A stretch of 64,000 nucleotides of DNA from Streptomyces asoensis (GCF_016860545.1 NZ_BNEB01000005.1:2728001-2792000), one strand, 5' to 3'; positions 43,682 to 52,552 are shown, numbered from the stretch's first letter. Translations and numbers: made by a program. Notes: a model not told the origin generated them from the letters alone.

Positions 43682-45378
43682 CTTTCGGCATTGATTTCGG
43701 CACCAGCAACTCGGTGGTCGCTCGGTCCGACGGCGCCACCACTGAGACCTTGCCGATAGACAGCCACGGCATCCCCGCCCAGTGGCTCCAGCCAGAGTTC
43801 GAGGAGCTCTTCCCCTCGGTCCTGGCCGTCCGCGAACTGCAGCGCACCCTCTGCTTCGGCTGGGCGGCCAAGACGGCACCGGGTGAGCCCGTGGACGCGG
43901 TCAAGCGGATGCTGGGCACGCGCTCCGCTGGAGCGCAAGAGGGCGATGTGGGAGCGCCAGCCCTCGAGGAGCACCACGTATGGCTGGGCGGCGAGCCCTT
44001 CCGCACAACGGCCGCCGCCGCAGCACTCTTCGCCCAGATGAAGACAGCTGCGCAGCGCCAATTCCTGGATTTGTCTGATGCCGTAGTGACCGTTCCGGCC
44101 AATGCGACAGGCGGCGCCCGCTACCGGACCCGTGCGGCTGCACGGCTAGCCGGCATCAAGGTCAAGGCCCTGCTCAACGAACCCACGGCCGCTGCCGTCT
44201 CCTACACCAACGACATCAACATCCCGGGCCGCTTCCTCATCTTCGACTGGGGTGGCGGCACCATCGATGTCACCGTCCTGCACTACGACGGGAAGTACTT
44301 CGAAGAGCTGTCCTCTCGCGGCATCGCGGCGTTGGGCGGGCTGGAATTCGATGAAGCACTGGCCCGGCTCTTCCTTGCCAAACTCGGCCAGCTGCCCGAG
44401 CACCTGAGCCCCGAAGAACGCAACCGGTGGCGCCGCGATGTAGAGCTCAAAAAGATCGTCCTACTGCGGCGAGACGCCGACGAAGTGCCCTTTGACCTTC
44501 CCGCTCTCGGCAAAACGCTGACGGTCTCGCGAGCCGAGTACCTGGCGTCCGTCTCACCACTGATCGAGCGCGCGATGCAGCCGCTGGAGCAGGCCCTTGA
44601 CGACGCCGGTATCGCCCCCGGCGGAATCGATACCGTGCTCATGATCGGCGGCACGTCGCAGATCCCCGAAGCACGGGAGGCCGTGGGCCGCATCCTGGGC
44701 ACCGACCGGATCGTCCCAGCGGAGCTGTGCCATCCCATGACGGCAGTCGCGCGAGGCGCGGCGATCTACTCCGCGGCCTTGGAGGACCCCGACCAGAAGG
44801 ACCGCTTCAGCCTCGTCACTAGCTACGACCTGGGCACAGCCTTCGACGCCGGCCCCCGTAAGGGCTTCCAGCCCATCATCCGCCGCAACCGCACCCTGAT
44901 CGCGCGGGGAGGGGGGCGATTTACGCCGTCGCGGCCGGATGCGGTCTCCGTCAACGTGGAGATCATCGAGGGCGAAGCGGGCTACCCGGCAGACAGCGAC
45001 CGCGCCTTCCCCCTCTCCCACCTCGAAGTCCCGCTGCCGAAGCCAGAGCGGGACCCCGAACGCAATGCGGTGCTGGTGCAGTTCCGCTACGACCACAGCG
45101 GCATCCTCGGAGTGAAGGTCACGCACGAGGCCACCAAGACGCCTCTGTTCGACGGCGAAATCGATTCGTTCGGCAAGGACGGCACCCCGCTCCAAGCCGG
45201 CCTCAGCGAAGAACTGGTACGGCTGCTGTCCCACTCCGAGGTGCCCTTCCTGGACACCGGGGTCCCCTCGACGAAGGAGGAGGGTCCGGGGCGGGTGGCT
45301 GAAGGCAGGCAGGATGCGCCGCAGCCTGCTGCGGACCCGGACCTGTCGGTGAACGGCGTGGCCCAGCAGCGGCTGTGA
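43678..45378 (+). CDS. Hsp70-family (DnaK-like) chaperone
   Basis: 566 residues from a TTG at 43678 inside the previous stop, with AGGAG 7 nt upstream. The actin-type ATPase is intact: phosphate-1 FGIDFGTSNSVVARSDG (about 3-19), phosphate-2 FLIFDWGGGTIDVTVLHYDG (about 186-205) and the adenosine motif VLMIGGTSQIPEAREAVGRI (about 320-339). A DnaK-like substrate domain follows (KGFQPIIRRNRTLIARG), but the protein is shorter than DnaK and ends in a polar tail (NGVAQQRL) without a lid-type helical bundle of full size. It closes the six-gene operon. Confidence 0.9.
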   Translation: MTFGIDFGTSNSVVARSDGATTETLPIDSHGIPAQWLQPEFEELFPSVLAVRELQRTLCFGWAAKTAPGEPVDAVKRMLGTRSAGAQEGDVGAPALEEHHVWLGGEPFRTTAAAAALFAQMKTAAQRQFLDLSDAVVTVPANATGGARYRTRAAARLAGIKVKALLNEPTAAAVSYTNDINIPGRFLIFDWGGGTIDVTVLHYDGKYFEELSSRGIAALGGLEFDEALARLFLAKLGQLPEHLSPEERNRWRRDVELKKIVLLRRDADEVPFDLPALGKTLTVSRAEYLASVSPLIERAMQPLEQALDDAGIAPGGIDTVLMIGGTSQIPEAREAVGRILGTDRIVPAELCHPMTAVARGAAIYSAALEDPDQKDRFSLVTSYDLGTAFDAGPRKGFQPIIRRNRTLIARGGGRFTPSRPDAVSVNVEIIEGEAGYPADSDRAFPLSHLEVPLPKPERDPERNAVLVQFRYDHSGILGVKVTHEATKTPLFDGEIDSFGKDGTPLQAGLSEELVRLLSHSEVPFLDTGVPSTKEEGPGRVAEGRQDAPQPAADPDLSVNGVAQQRL

Positions 45379-45486
45379 CCCATACGACAGGCAGCATCTG
45401 GTGAACGCGGACCATTCGTGGACGGGCGTGCTTCCCGATTAGGGAACCTGCGACCTGACCAGCCAAATGATCAGATACGCACAGGC

Positions 45487-45530
45487 CCTCCGGAGCCGTG
45501 TGCGCAGGTTCGAATCCTGCCGGGGGCACC
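45487..45530 (+). other. Candidate attachment site: 3' half of tRNA-Arg(CCG)
   Basis: From 45488 the sequence reads as a tRNA from its anticodon loop to its 3' end: loop CTCCGGA (anticodon CCG), 3' anticodon stem GCCGT, T arm GCAGG-TTCGAAT-CCTGC (45504-45520), acceptor 3' strand CGGGGGC and discriminator A. No 5' half (GCCCCCG...) precedes it; the sequence upstream does not pair with the 3' anticodon stem. That is the hallmark of the displaced tRNA end created when an element integrates at a tRNA gene. Confidence 0.8.
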
Positions 45531-45547
45531 TTGAATCAGGTGCCCAG

Positions 45548-45585
45548 AGACCCCGCCACCAGCGCTTTCGCTGAGGACGGGGTCT
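45548..45585. terminator. Hairpin downstream of the tRNA-Arg fragment
   Basis: AGACCCCG (45548-45555) pairs perfectly with CGGGGTCT (45578-45585); inside, CAGCG and CGCTG can pair around a short loop. It lies 18 nt past the tRNA end and is probably the original terminator of the tRNA-Arg gene, left on the chromosome side of the att site. Confidence 0.6.
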
Positions 45586-45764
45586 TGGCGTATGTGCAGG
45601 CGGGTGTCGCTCGGAGCGGGCGTATGTCGGAGTCGCGGGCTGTTCGCGGCCAGGCCGCAGGGCAGAAGATCGCGGGTGGAACCCAAGAATCGACGGGCCC
45701 CCGGGTCGTAGGCGGATTCAAGGGGCCATCGTGCCGCAGTGCGTATGTCAGAGGCATGTCGCGA

Positions 45765-46000
45765 TCAGGGCCCGTTGGCGGGCTCGTCCTCCTGGCTGTC
45801 GTCCTCGCTGAGGAGTTCGGCGATCTGGCGATCGGCGACGTCTTGGCGGCCGTCGAGGCACTTCGCGTAGCGGCTGAGGAGGACGTCGACACTGTTGCCC
45901 GCGCGCTCCGCAACCCCGGTGGGGTCGAAGTGGGCGTTGAGCCGCTGGGAGAGCGCCGCGTGCCGCAAGGCGTGGTCGGGAGGCCGCATGTTCGCGCACG
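45765..46000 (-). pseudogene. C-terminal fragment of a tyrosine integrase
   Basis: The minus-strand frame ending at 45765 encodes RPPDHALRHAALSQRLNAHF, then TGVAERAGNSVDVLLSRYAK and CLDGRQDVADRQIAELL. This is the H-x-L-R-H box and the nucleophile-tyrosine segment (Y in SRYAKCLDG) of actinobacterial integrases, with GHS changed to GNS. Upstream codons lose all integrase similarity, so only about 75 residues remain. It differs from the integrase at the left edge and is the trace of another element at the same tRNA locus. Confidence 0.75.
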
Positions 46001-46233
46001 AGGTACAGCGACCCCAGCAACCGGCAGCGACCACCACCGGCCGCCAAGCCCTTTCCCGCAGCCTGTATGACCTCCAATGGGCGGTCCCTGCAGAGCTACG
46101 GATCGGACGCTCCCCTGTTCTGCGAGCCGACACGCCACAGCAGAAGGGGGCGACTGTCCATGCGGTTCGGTTCTCCGTCCTGCGGGCATGATTGCCGTCT
46201 GTTCAGGGGCAACTGCCAAGAGGGGGGCGCCAC

Positions 46234-46740
46234 ATGGCGTTCGGGAGCAGCATCGTCATGGATCAGCCGAGAACCATGTTCGCCCACGTGCTGAGTGTGC
46301 AGGGGGTCGCGGTGATGGTCACCAATCACCGGGTCCAGCCGCTGCCTTTGCGGCCCGCGGAAGGCAGCAGCACGGGCAAACTCGTCTGCCAGGCATGCGG
46401 CCGGCAGTTCCTGGTGACCGTCCACAGCCGCACCCGCACCACCGCCAAGCGAGTCCGCTACTTCGTCCTCGGCCTCGCCGGCCTGGCCCTCGCCGCCCTG
46501 CTGCTCTGGCTCACCTTCGACGTCGCCATGCAGCCGGACGGCTCGGACCCCGACATGGACCCGGACATCGCCTCCTGGTTCGTATACACCGGCATACCCG
46601 GCGTCCTGCTCCCTCTCCTCGGCCTGGGCTACCTCATCAACGCCCGCACGTACGACGGCGTCGACAAACTCCGCCGCATCGACGAGGACGGCACCGCCTC
46701 CATCCGCACCGCAGGGCACAAACTGCTGCCGAGCCGGTAG
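46234..46740 (+). CDS. Two-helix membrane protein with CxxC motif
   Basis: 168 residues from the ATG at 46234, preceded by GAGGGGGG. The N-terminus carries KLVCQACGRQFLVTVHS (a single CxxC), followed by hydrophobic segments YFVLGLAGLALAALLLWLTF and WFVYTGIPGVLLPLLGLGYL, and a soluble tail (IDEDGTASIRTAGHKLLPSR). It is the first apparently intact chromosomal gene after the island. The function is unknown. An ATG 14 codons upstream is possible but less well placed. Confidence 0.7.
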   Translation: MAFGSSIVMDQPRTMFAHVLSVQGVAVMVTNHRVQPLPLRPAEGSSTGKLVCQACGRQFLVTVHSRTRTTAKRVRYFVLGLAGLALAALLLWLTFDVAMQPDGSDPDMDPDIASWFVYTGIPGVLLPLLGLGYLINARTYDGVDKLRRIDEDGTASIRTAGHKLLPSR

Positions 46741-46853
46741 GAACACGCACCGCCGCAGCACCTCACGGTGTGGGCAGCCTCATCCGCCTGTCTCCTCGGG
46801 AGGTGGTAAGGGGCCGTGATCCATCTGTGGACAAGCACCAGCCGTCCGAGGGC

Positions 46854-47336
46854 TCACAGCTGCCGGCACAGCAGTCGGAACGCCGTGTACAGGGTCAGAG
46901 GCCAGACAGCGGCGAACGCCCAGATCACGCCGGGTTCGGAGGTGGTGATGCCGTAGACCATGAGGGTCACGGAGAGCGCGAGCAGCACGGCCACGGTCCA
47001 CGGGCGCAGGTACCTGTGGAACGCCGGACGGGGGCGGGTCCGTTCACGGCGGCGGAAGAGGCGCGGGCGGCCGGAGGGGTCCGGATGGCCGGAGGGCTCA
47101 GGTCGGTCAGGGAGTCCCGACTCGCCAGAGAGGCCCGACCTGCCGGAATGGCCCAAGGCGCCTCGGTCGCCCAAGGGCCCCGGGCCGCTCGCGCGGAGCC
47201 TCGGGCTCGACGGCAGGACGAGGGCGGAGCGGCTGAGTCTGCGCAGGCGGCGCTGGAAGCGGCGGTCGCGGCGCAGGACACGCTCCATCTCGTCCAGGAT
47301 GCGCTGCTCCCGGTCGGGGAGTCGGCCGATCGACAC
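46854..47336 (-). CDS. DUF3040 membrane protein
   Basis: 160 residues. The N-terminus RLPDREQRILDEMERVLRRD matches the DUF3040 head (E-x-x-x-L-x-x-I-E). A Gly/Ser/Pro-rich, low-complexity middle (about 48-90) and two C-terminal membrane helices (about 112-130 and 133-152, for example WTVAVLLALSVTLMVYGITT) complete the usual form. DUF3040 proteins are common in actinobacteria and their role is unknown. Confidence 0.8.
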   Translation of the reverse strand: MSIGRLPDREQRILDEMERVLRRDRRFQRRLRRLSRSALVLPSSPRLRASGPGPLGDRGALGHSGRSGLSGESGLPDRPEPSGHPDPSGRPRLFRRRERTRPRPAFHRYLRPWTVAVLLALSVTLMVYGITTSEPGVIWAFAAVWPLTLYTAFRLLCRQL

Positions 47337-47417
47337 TGTCGCTCCTCTGGGCCTCGCGGTGACCCATTCCGGGTGCCCCGCGTCCGGCGGCCGAATCCCG
47401 GGGGCGGGGCGGCGGGG

Positions 47418-47954
47418 CTACAGGGCGGTCAGGATCTGCGGGGAGAGGTTCTTGATCATCGTGTTGGACCAGCGCGGCTGCCGCAGGGTCTGCGGGTGGC
47501 GGGAGGAGGCGAGGGCCGGCAGCGCGTCGTCCCTCCCGGCCGGTACGGCCTGTGCGGCCGGTACGGCCTGTGCGGCCGGTACGGCCTGTGCGGCCTGTAC
47601 GGCCTGATCCAGCATCTCCCGGTCGGGGGAGTTCTCGGTCGCGGCCAGGTGCAGGTACCGCAGGTCGCGCAGGAGCAGCAGGCCGGCTTCCGGGCGGCGG
47701 CTCAGGATCTGTGTCGCCCTCTCCCGGACGGTCGCCCGGCACTTCCCGTCGGACCCGTCGGACCCGCCGGACCAGTCGGACCCGTCGGACCCGTCGGACC
47801 AGTCGCCCCCTGGCGAACCCCGCTGCGGAACCCCTCCGCGGCCGTCCGCGATGGCCGGATGCGGGTGGCCGGGCCGGTGCGGCCGGGTTTGTCCGGCACG
47901 TTCGCGGATATCAGGTCCCTTCGATGCCTGGCGGCAGAGGTGTGTCCTCGGCAT
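47418..47954 (-). CDS. Hypothetical protein with repeat tracts, uncertain start
   Basis: The minus-strand frame ends with a plausible coding stretch (REMLDQAVQAAQAVPAAQAV, later LASSRHPQTLRQPRWSNTMI) and, before it, LLLLRDLRYLHLAATENSPD. Upstream it runs through Gly-Asp-Ser repeats (GGDWSDGSDGSDWSGGSDGS) and finds an ATG at 47954. The DNA itself holds tandem GGCCGGTACGGCCTGTGC units (about 47539-47600) and GTCGGACCC units (47747-47805), so part of this may be repeat-driven open frame. No family is recognised. Confidence 0.4.
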   Translation of the reverse strand: MPRTHLCRQASKGPDIRERAGQTRPHRPGHPHPAIADGRGGVPQRGSPGGDWSDGSDGSDWSGGSDGSDGKCRATVRERATQILSRRPEAGLLLLRDLRYLHLAATENSPDREMLDQAVQAAQAVPAAQAVPAAQAVPAGRDDALPALASSRHPQTLRQPRWSNTMIKNLSPQILTAL

Positions 47955-48012
47955 CCCCGGGAGGCGGCCGTCGTGGTCGCCTCGGGCCGTCACGCGGAGG
48001 GGAATCCCCGGT

Positions 48013-48912
48013 ATGAGCCAGTTGTCCCAGCACCCGGCCGACGACGGTCCGTGTGCCGAGGCCTCCGCCCCTGCCTGCGCCCCCGCCCCTGCCTCCGCCT
48101 CCGCGTCCGGGCAGGGAGACGCGCCGCGGTGGCGGCAGGACGATCTCGATGTGCGCAACCGCCGGTACGGCCACGCCGGGGTCGCCCGCGCGGAGGGCGT
48201 TCTGCTGGAGCGCTACGGCCTCGGTTCCACCGACGAGGCGTTCGCGCTGTTGAGAGGTGTCTCCCAGCGGTTCAACATCAAGCTCTCCACCCTCGCCGAC
48301 GCGGTCGTGCGCACGCCGGCCCCCGACCGGGACGCGAGGCTCTGGTTCCCCCGCCGGGTCCGGCCGGCGCGGCCCGCTCTGCGCGGTCTCCCCGGGGAGG
48401 GGAACGGCGCCGGTCAGGGCGCGGTGGTCAAGGCCGCCCTGCACCGGGTGCTGTCGGTGACCCAGACGCCGATGGGCAATGTCCAGCTGGCGGAGGGCGG
48501 CCTGCTGCGGATGGCGCGGCACGCCGGTCTCAACAAGTACTTCACGGACTTCTTCGCCTTCGTCGACGGCCCGACCACCTCCTGCGCGCAGGCGGCCGCC
48601 CAGCGCCGGCAGGTGACCGTGCGGGACGTGGCGACCGCGGAGGTGTTCGACGAGGCCTCCCGGTACGCCATCCTCCAGACGGGCAGCCGTGCCTCGCACA
48701 GCGTTCCGCTGGTGAACCGGGCGGGCGTGCCGATCGGCATGATCTCCTCCCATCACGAGCGGCCGCTGACCGACCTCACCCACGCCCAGCTGGCCGCGCT
48801 GCGTCAGACGGGTCACGACGTCGGCCGCTGGCTGGCCTGGCACTGGAACACCGTCGTGCTGGACGCCCTGGAGCACCTGCACTCCACGGTCGGGCGGGGC
48901 GTCCGCGGCTGA
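48013..48912 (+). CDS. ANTAR-GAF regulatory protein
   Basis: 299 residues from the ATG at 48013. After an Ala/Pro-rich head (about 10-35), an ANTAR RNA-binding domain follows (about 55-105: GVARAEGVLLERYGLGSTDE, then RFNIKLSTLADAVV). A GAF sensor domain comes next (about 135-285: ALHRVLSVTQTPMGNVQLAE, FFAFVDGPTTSCAQAA and VPLVNRAGVPIGMISSHHER). ANTAR proteins control transcripts by antitermination, usually under signal input. The ANTAR-then-GAF order is less usual than GAF-ANTAR. Confidence 0.8.
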   Translation: MSQLSQHPADDGPCAEASAPACAPAPASASASGQGDAPRWRQDDLDVRNRRYGHAGVARAEGVLLERYGLGSTDEAFALLRGVSQRFNIKLSTLADAVVRTPAPDRDARLWFPRRVRPARPALRGLPGEGNGAGQGAVVKAALHRVLSVTQTPMGNVQLAEGGLLRMARHAGLNKYFTDFFAFVDGPTTSCAQAAAQRRQVTVRDVATAEVFDEASRYAILQTGSRASHSVPLVNRAGVPIGMISSHHERPLTDLTHAQLAALRQTGHDVGRWLAWHWNTVVLDALEHLHSTVGRGVRG

Positions 48913-48942
48913 CGGGGCGGCGGCCGGTGGGGCGGGGCCGGC

Positions 48943-50013
48943 TCAGCGGGGGCGTGCGGTGCTGTGGCGGACGCAGAGCTCGACGGGGACGAGGGTGAGG
49001 GGGCTCCCCGGCGCCGACGGGTCGTCGATGCGGTCCAGAAGGATGCGCAGGGAGATCGTGCCGATGTCCGTGAAGTCGGTGCGGACGGTGGTCAGCGGCG
49101 GGAGGAAGTGGGCGGCCTCCGGGATGTCGTCGTAGCCGACGACGCTGACGTCCTGCGGTACGCGGCGGCCCGCCTCGTGCAGGGCGCGCAGGACGCCGAG
49201 GGCCATCTGGTCGTTCGACACGAACAGCGCGGTGACGTCCGGGTCCTTGGCCAGTTCGCGGCCCAGGTCGTAGCCGGAGTCGGAGCTCCAGTCGCCGGTG
49301 AGGGGGGCGTGCACCTCGGCGCCCGCCTCCTCAAGGGTGGCGCGCCAGCTCTCGGCGCGCCGGTCCGCGGAGGTCCAGCCGGTCGGGCCCGCGAGGTGGT
49401 GGACCGTGCGGTGGCCGAGGGAGAGGAGGTGCCGGGTGGCCTTGCGGGCGCCGGTGCGGGCGTCCGAGGTGACCATGGGGGTGCCGTCACCGAGGTCGTT
49501 GTCCATGACGACCAGGGGGGTGTCGAGCCGGGCCTCCGCGAGGGCCCGGGCGACCCGGATCTGGGGCGCGATCGCGATCACGCCGTCCGCGCCCTCGGCC
49601 GACAGCCGGTCGGCGGCCCGCACGACGGTGTCCCGGTCCGCGGTGTCCAGCGCGATCGAGCTCACCAGGTAACCGGCTTCCTGCGCCGCGGTGTTGATCG
49701 CGGTGAGGGTGGAGGCGGGGCCGTAGCGGGCCGCGTCGAAGGAGATCACGCCGAGCATGCGGGTACGGCCGCTGGCCAGCGAACGGGCGCTGCTGCTGGG
49801 GCGGTAGCCGAGGGTGCGCATGGCCGCCCGGACCGCCTCCCGGGTCTCGGCGCGGACGGCGGGGTGGTCGTTGAGCACCCGGGAGACCGTCTGCTTGGAG
49901 ACACCGGCCAGTTTCGCGACGTCAGCCATGACCGGGCGCGCGCCGGCGAAGTTGCGTCTGCTGCGTCCCCTGGTCGCCGGGCCGGCCGGGCCGTCGGCGG
50001 CGCTTCGGGTCAT
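48943..50013 (-). CDS. LacI-family repressor of the beta-galactosidase operon
   Basis: 356 residues. The N-terminal helix-turn-helix and hinge (about 28-85: MADVAKLAGVSKQTVSRVLN, then LGYRPSSSARSLASGRT) are followed by the periplasmic-binding-protein-like sensor (ISFDAARYGPASTLTAI, FVSNDQMALGVLRALHEAGR, SVVGYDDIPEAAHF). It is last in a minus-strand set with two GH35 genes, 100 nt after the second. A perfect palindrome in front of the first gene (54333-54348) is its likely operator. The inducer is presumably a galactoside. Confidence 0.9.
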   Translation of the reverse strand: MTRSAADGPAGPATRGRSRRNFAGARPVMADVAKLAGVSKQTVSRVLNDHPAVRAETREAVRAAMRTLGYRPSSSARSLASGRTRMLGVISFDAARYGPASTLTAINTAAQEAGYLVSSIALDTADRDTVVRAADRLSAEGADGVIAIAPQIRVARALAEARLDTPLVVMDNDLGDGTPMVTSDARTGARKATRHLLSLGHRTVHHLAGPTGWTSADRRAESWRATLEEAGAEVHAPLTGDWSSDSGYDLGRELAKDPDVTALFVSNDQMALGVLRALHEAGRRVPQDVSVVGYDDIPEAAHFLPPLTTVRTDFTDIGTISLRILLDRIDDPSAPGSPLTLVPVELCVRHSTARPR

Positions 50014-50113
50014 GGTGGCGGCTTCTTCCTCGGGACTGGTCCGGGACCGGTCGCGGCGGGCCGCCCGGCGGAACCACAGGATAGGCCGGGCGGCCGGGGA
50101 AGCGGGGCTCAGG

Positions 50114-52552
50114 TCAGCCGCTGCCGAGCCGCAGCACCCGGGTGGTGACGCGTTCGGCGTGGCGCAGTTCGGCGGCGCCCGGCGCGGGGGTCACGGGGAG
50201 GTGGACGGCCGCGTCGGCGGCGAGGGGCAGGATCCGCACGGTGAGGGGTGCGCCGGGCGGGAGGCGGTCGAGTGCGATGTCCCACGGGCGTCCGGTGAAG
50301 AACTGGTCGGCGACCAGCGTCTCCCCCACGTGGGCGCGGGCCACGTCGCCGGTCCAGTGCAGCCGCAGCAGGTCGGCGCCGGGCGGGGTTCCGGTGGGGG
50401 ACGGCGGGACGTCGACGCGGTAGACGGCAGCCACCGTGTCGTAGTGCTCGTCGGCGGGGGCGCTCGCCCGGCCCTGGACGCCCGTGACGGGCGCCGGTGG
50501 CGGGCCCGCGGGACGGATCCGGGTGAGGACCGGGGCGGGTGCGGTGGGCGGCTCCTCGTCGGGTACCGGTGTGTAGCGGGTCAGGGCGCCGTCCCGGCTC
50601 TCCCGCACGGTGGCGCCGGTCGCCGTGGGCGGGCGGTGCGGGGCGGGGAGCACGCTGAGGGAGACGGGTGGGGCGGGGGTGTCGGGCCGGTGGGTGCGGG
50701 GGTCTTCGTCGCAGGGGGTGCGCGGGTGGACGCGCACCTCGTCGCGGGTGGTGTCGAAGACGACGCCCCCGGCGCACAGGACGAGCCGTTCGGCGCCCCA
50801 GGCCTCGCCGCGGTAGGCGGTACGGGCGGTGGCGGCGTCCAGGACGAGCAGGGCGACCCGGTGGCCGTCCGGGGTCTCTGTCTCGACCAGGGCGTCCGTA
50901 CCGGGGCGCAGGCCGGTGATCAGGAGGCGGTCGTCCGCGGGCACGGCGGTGGCGACCGCGCCGTCCGGGGTGGTGACGGCCGTCACCGTGCGGGCGTCCA
51001 GGGCGAGTTCGGGCGGGACGCCGTCCGTGGCGGCGAGCACCAGGACCGTACGGCCGTCGCCGTCCGCGAGGGTGCAGACCGGCTGGGCGGTGGCCCAGTC
51101 CAGGCGCAGGCCCGCCACGTCGAGGCGCAGCGGCCAGCAGAAGTAGGCGCCTTCGGGGACGGTGACGGGGGTGCTGGGCAGGGAGAGGGGCGGCGCGTCG
51201 GGGAAGGCGACGGTGAACGTCGTGTCCGGGTGGTCCGGGAGCGGTTCGTGCGGCTGGTGGTTGGTGACGAAGAGGAAGCCCGAGGCGCGTCCGTCGGCGC
51301 GGACCGCCCAGCGCAGGGTGTCGCGGTCGTGCTGGTCGCGCGGGCGGTCGTCGGGCAGCACCGACCGCATGGGGGCGATCAGTTCACCGAAGTCCGCCAG
51401 CAGCAGGTGTTGCAGGCGCAGTTCGTCGTAGGAGGGGCGGTACTGGCCGTACTCGCCCAGCGGCGCCTGGAAGTCGTACGTGAGGACCGGGAGGTCGTTG
51501 GGGTAGCCGGTCGCGTGGGACTCCTGGAGGGTGGTGAGTTCTCCGGTGGGGTTGGTGCCGCCGTGGAACATGTAGTAGCCCTGCCAGACCGAGCCGCAGC
51601 CGATCTTCGTGAGGCCGAGGGCGCCGACGTCGGCGGCGTCGACCCGGGGGCGGCGGTGGTAGGCGACGGCCATGCCGCCGCCCAGTTCGCAGGTGGCCCA
51701 CGGGAAGCGGTCCTCGTACGACCGGGGGCGTGCGCCGCCGGTGGCCGTCGGGCGCAGGTCGGCGCCGATGCCCTCGTCGTCGCGCTGGTGGGTGAAGAAG
51801 AAGTGCTTGCGGCAGGTGTCGGGCCAGCCGCCGTCGGCCTCGGTCCAGAACGCCTCGGAGTAGCCGCCGAAGAGCGGGAGGAGTTCGTCGCCGGGGAGCC
51901 GGACCCCGCCCCAGGCCGTCGAGGTCCACAGGGGGGCGCTGAGGCCGGCTTCCTGGGCCAGGCGTTTCAGGGTGCTCAGGTGGCCGGGGCGGTCGTAGAG
52001 CTCGTTCTCGATCTGGATCGCGACGACCGGGCCGCCCGACGCCCGCTCCAGCCCGGCCAGTTGGCGGCCGATCGCCTCGAACCAGGGCCGGACGGCGGCC
52101 AGGTAGGCGGGGTCGTCGGTGCGGGTGGCGGCGGTGCGGGCCAGGACCCAGTCCGGCAGGCCGCCGTTGCGGACCTCGGCGTGGGACCAGGGGCCGATGC
52201 GGGGCACGAAGTCCAGGCCGTGGCGGGCGCAGAGCCGGGCGAAGCGGCGCAGGTCGCGGTCGCCGTCGAAGCGGATCCGGCCCTCGGTCTCCTCGTGGTG
52301 GATCCAGATGACGTAGGAGGCGACGGCCGTGATCCCGCCCGCCTTCATCTTGAGGAGTTCCTCCTCCCAGTGGCGGGCCGGGTGGCGGGAGTAGTGGAAC
52401 TCGCCGGAGACCGGGAACCAGGGCCGGCCGCCCCTGGTCAGCCAGCGGCCGGTCACCTCGACGGGGTCGGGGACGGCGGGGGCGTCCGTGAACGGCAGGT
52501 GGCCGCGCGGCGGAGGTGCCGGGGCGGGCGCGACGCTCGCTGTGTGCCGCAT
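50114..52552 (-). CDS. GH35-family beta-galactosidase, second of a pair
   Basis: 812 residues from the ATG at 52552, overlapping the stop of the preceding GH35 gene by one base. The TIM barrel shows SGEFHYSRHPARHWEEELLK at the start, VVAIQIENELYDRPG with the acid/base Glu, and ATCELGGGMAVAYHRRP with the likely nucleophile Glu, then a long beta-sandwich C-terminal half that could bind carbohydrate. No signal peptide is seen, so it acts on imported galactosides. It differs strongly from the shorter partner. Confidence 0.85.
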   Translation of the reverse strand: MRHTASVAPAPAPPPRGHLPFTDAPAVPDPVEVTGRWLTRGGRPWFPVSGEFHYSRHPARHWEEELLKMKAGGITAVASYVIWIHHEETEGRIRFDGDRDLRRFARLCARHGLDFVPRIGPWSHAEVRNGGLPDWVLARTAATRTDDPAYLAAVRPWFEAIGRQLAGLERASGGPVVAIQIENELYDRPGHLSTLKRLAQEAGLSAPLWTSTAWGGVRLPGDELLPLFGGYSEAFWTEADGGWPDTCRKHFFFTHQRDDEGIGADLRPTATGGARPRSYEDRFPWATCELGGGMAVAYHRRPRVDAADVGALGLTKIGCGSVWQGYYMFHGGTNPTGELTTLQESHATGYPNDLPVLTYDFQAPLGEYGQYRPSYDELRLQHLLLADFGELIAPMRSVLPDDRPRDQHDRDTLRWAVRADGRASGFLFVTNHQPHEPLPDHPDTTFTVAFPDAPPLSLPSTPVTVPEGAYFCWPLRLDVAGLRLDWATAQPVCTLADGDGRTVLVLAATDGVPPELALDARTVTAVTTPDGAVATAVPADDRLLITGLRPGTDALVETETPDGHRVALLVLDAATARTAYRGEAWGAERLVLCAGGVVFDTTRDEVRVHPRTPCDEDPRTHRPDTPAPPVSLSVLPAPHRPPTATGATVRESRDGALTRYTPVPDEEPPTAPAPVLTRIRPAGPPPAPVTGVQGRASAPADEHYDTVAAVYRVDVPPSPTGTPPGADLLRLHWTGDVARAHVGETLVADQFFTGRPWDIALDRLPPGAPLTVRILPLAADAAVHLPVTPAPGAAELRHAERVTTRVLRLGSG

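Larger units (their letters stand above)
45379..45764. other. Right-end junction region of the island
   Basis: No gene is supported. It holds the tRNA-Arg 3' half (45487-45530), the hairpin just after it (45548-45585), and spacer before the truncated integrase fragment. Confidence 0.6.

Noticed and set aside
32145..45378. Calling the helicase operon DISARM or Druantia
   Set aside because: The helicase outline is similar, but no PLD protein, DISARM methylase or Druantia partner is present, while J-like, GrpE-like and Hsp70 genes are.
45487..45530. A complete tRNA gene
   Set aside because: Only the part from the anticodon loop to the 3' end is present; no acceptor 5' strand or D arm precedes it.
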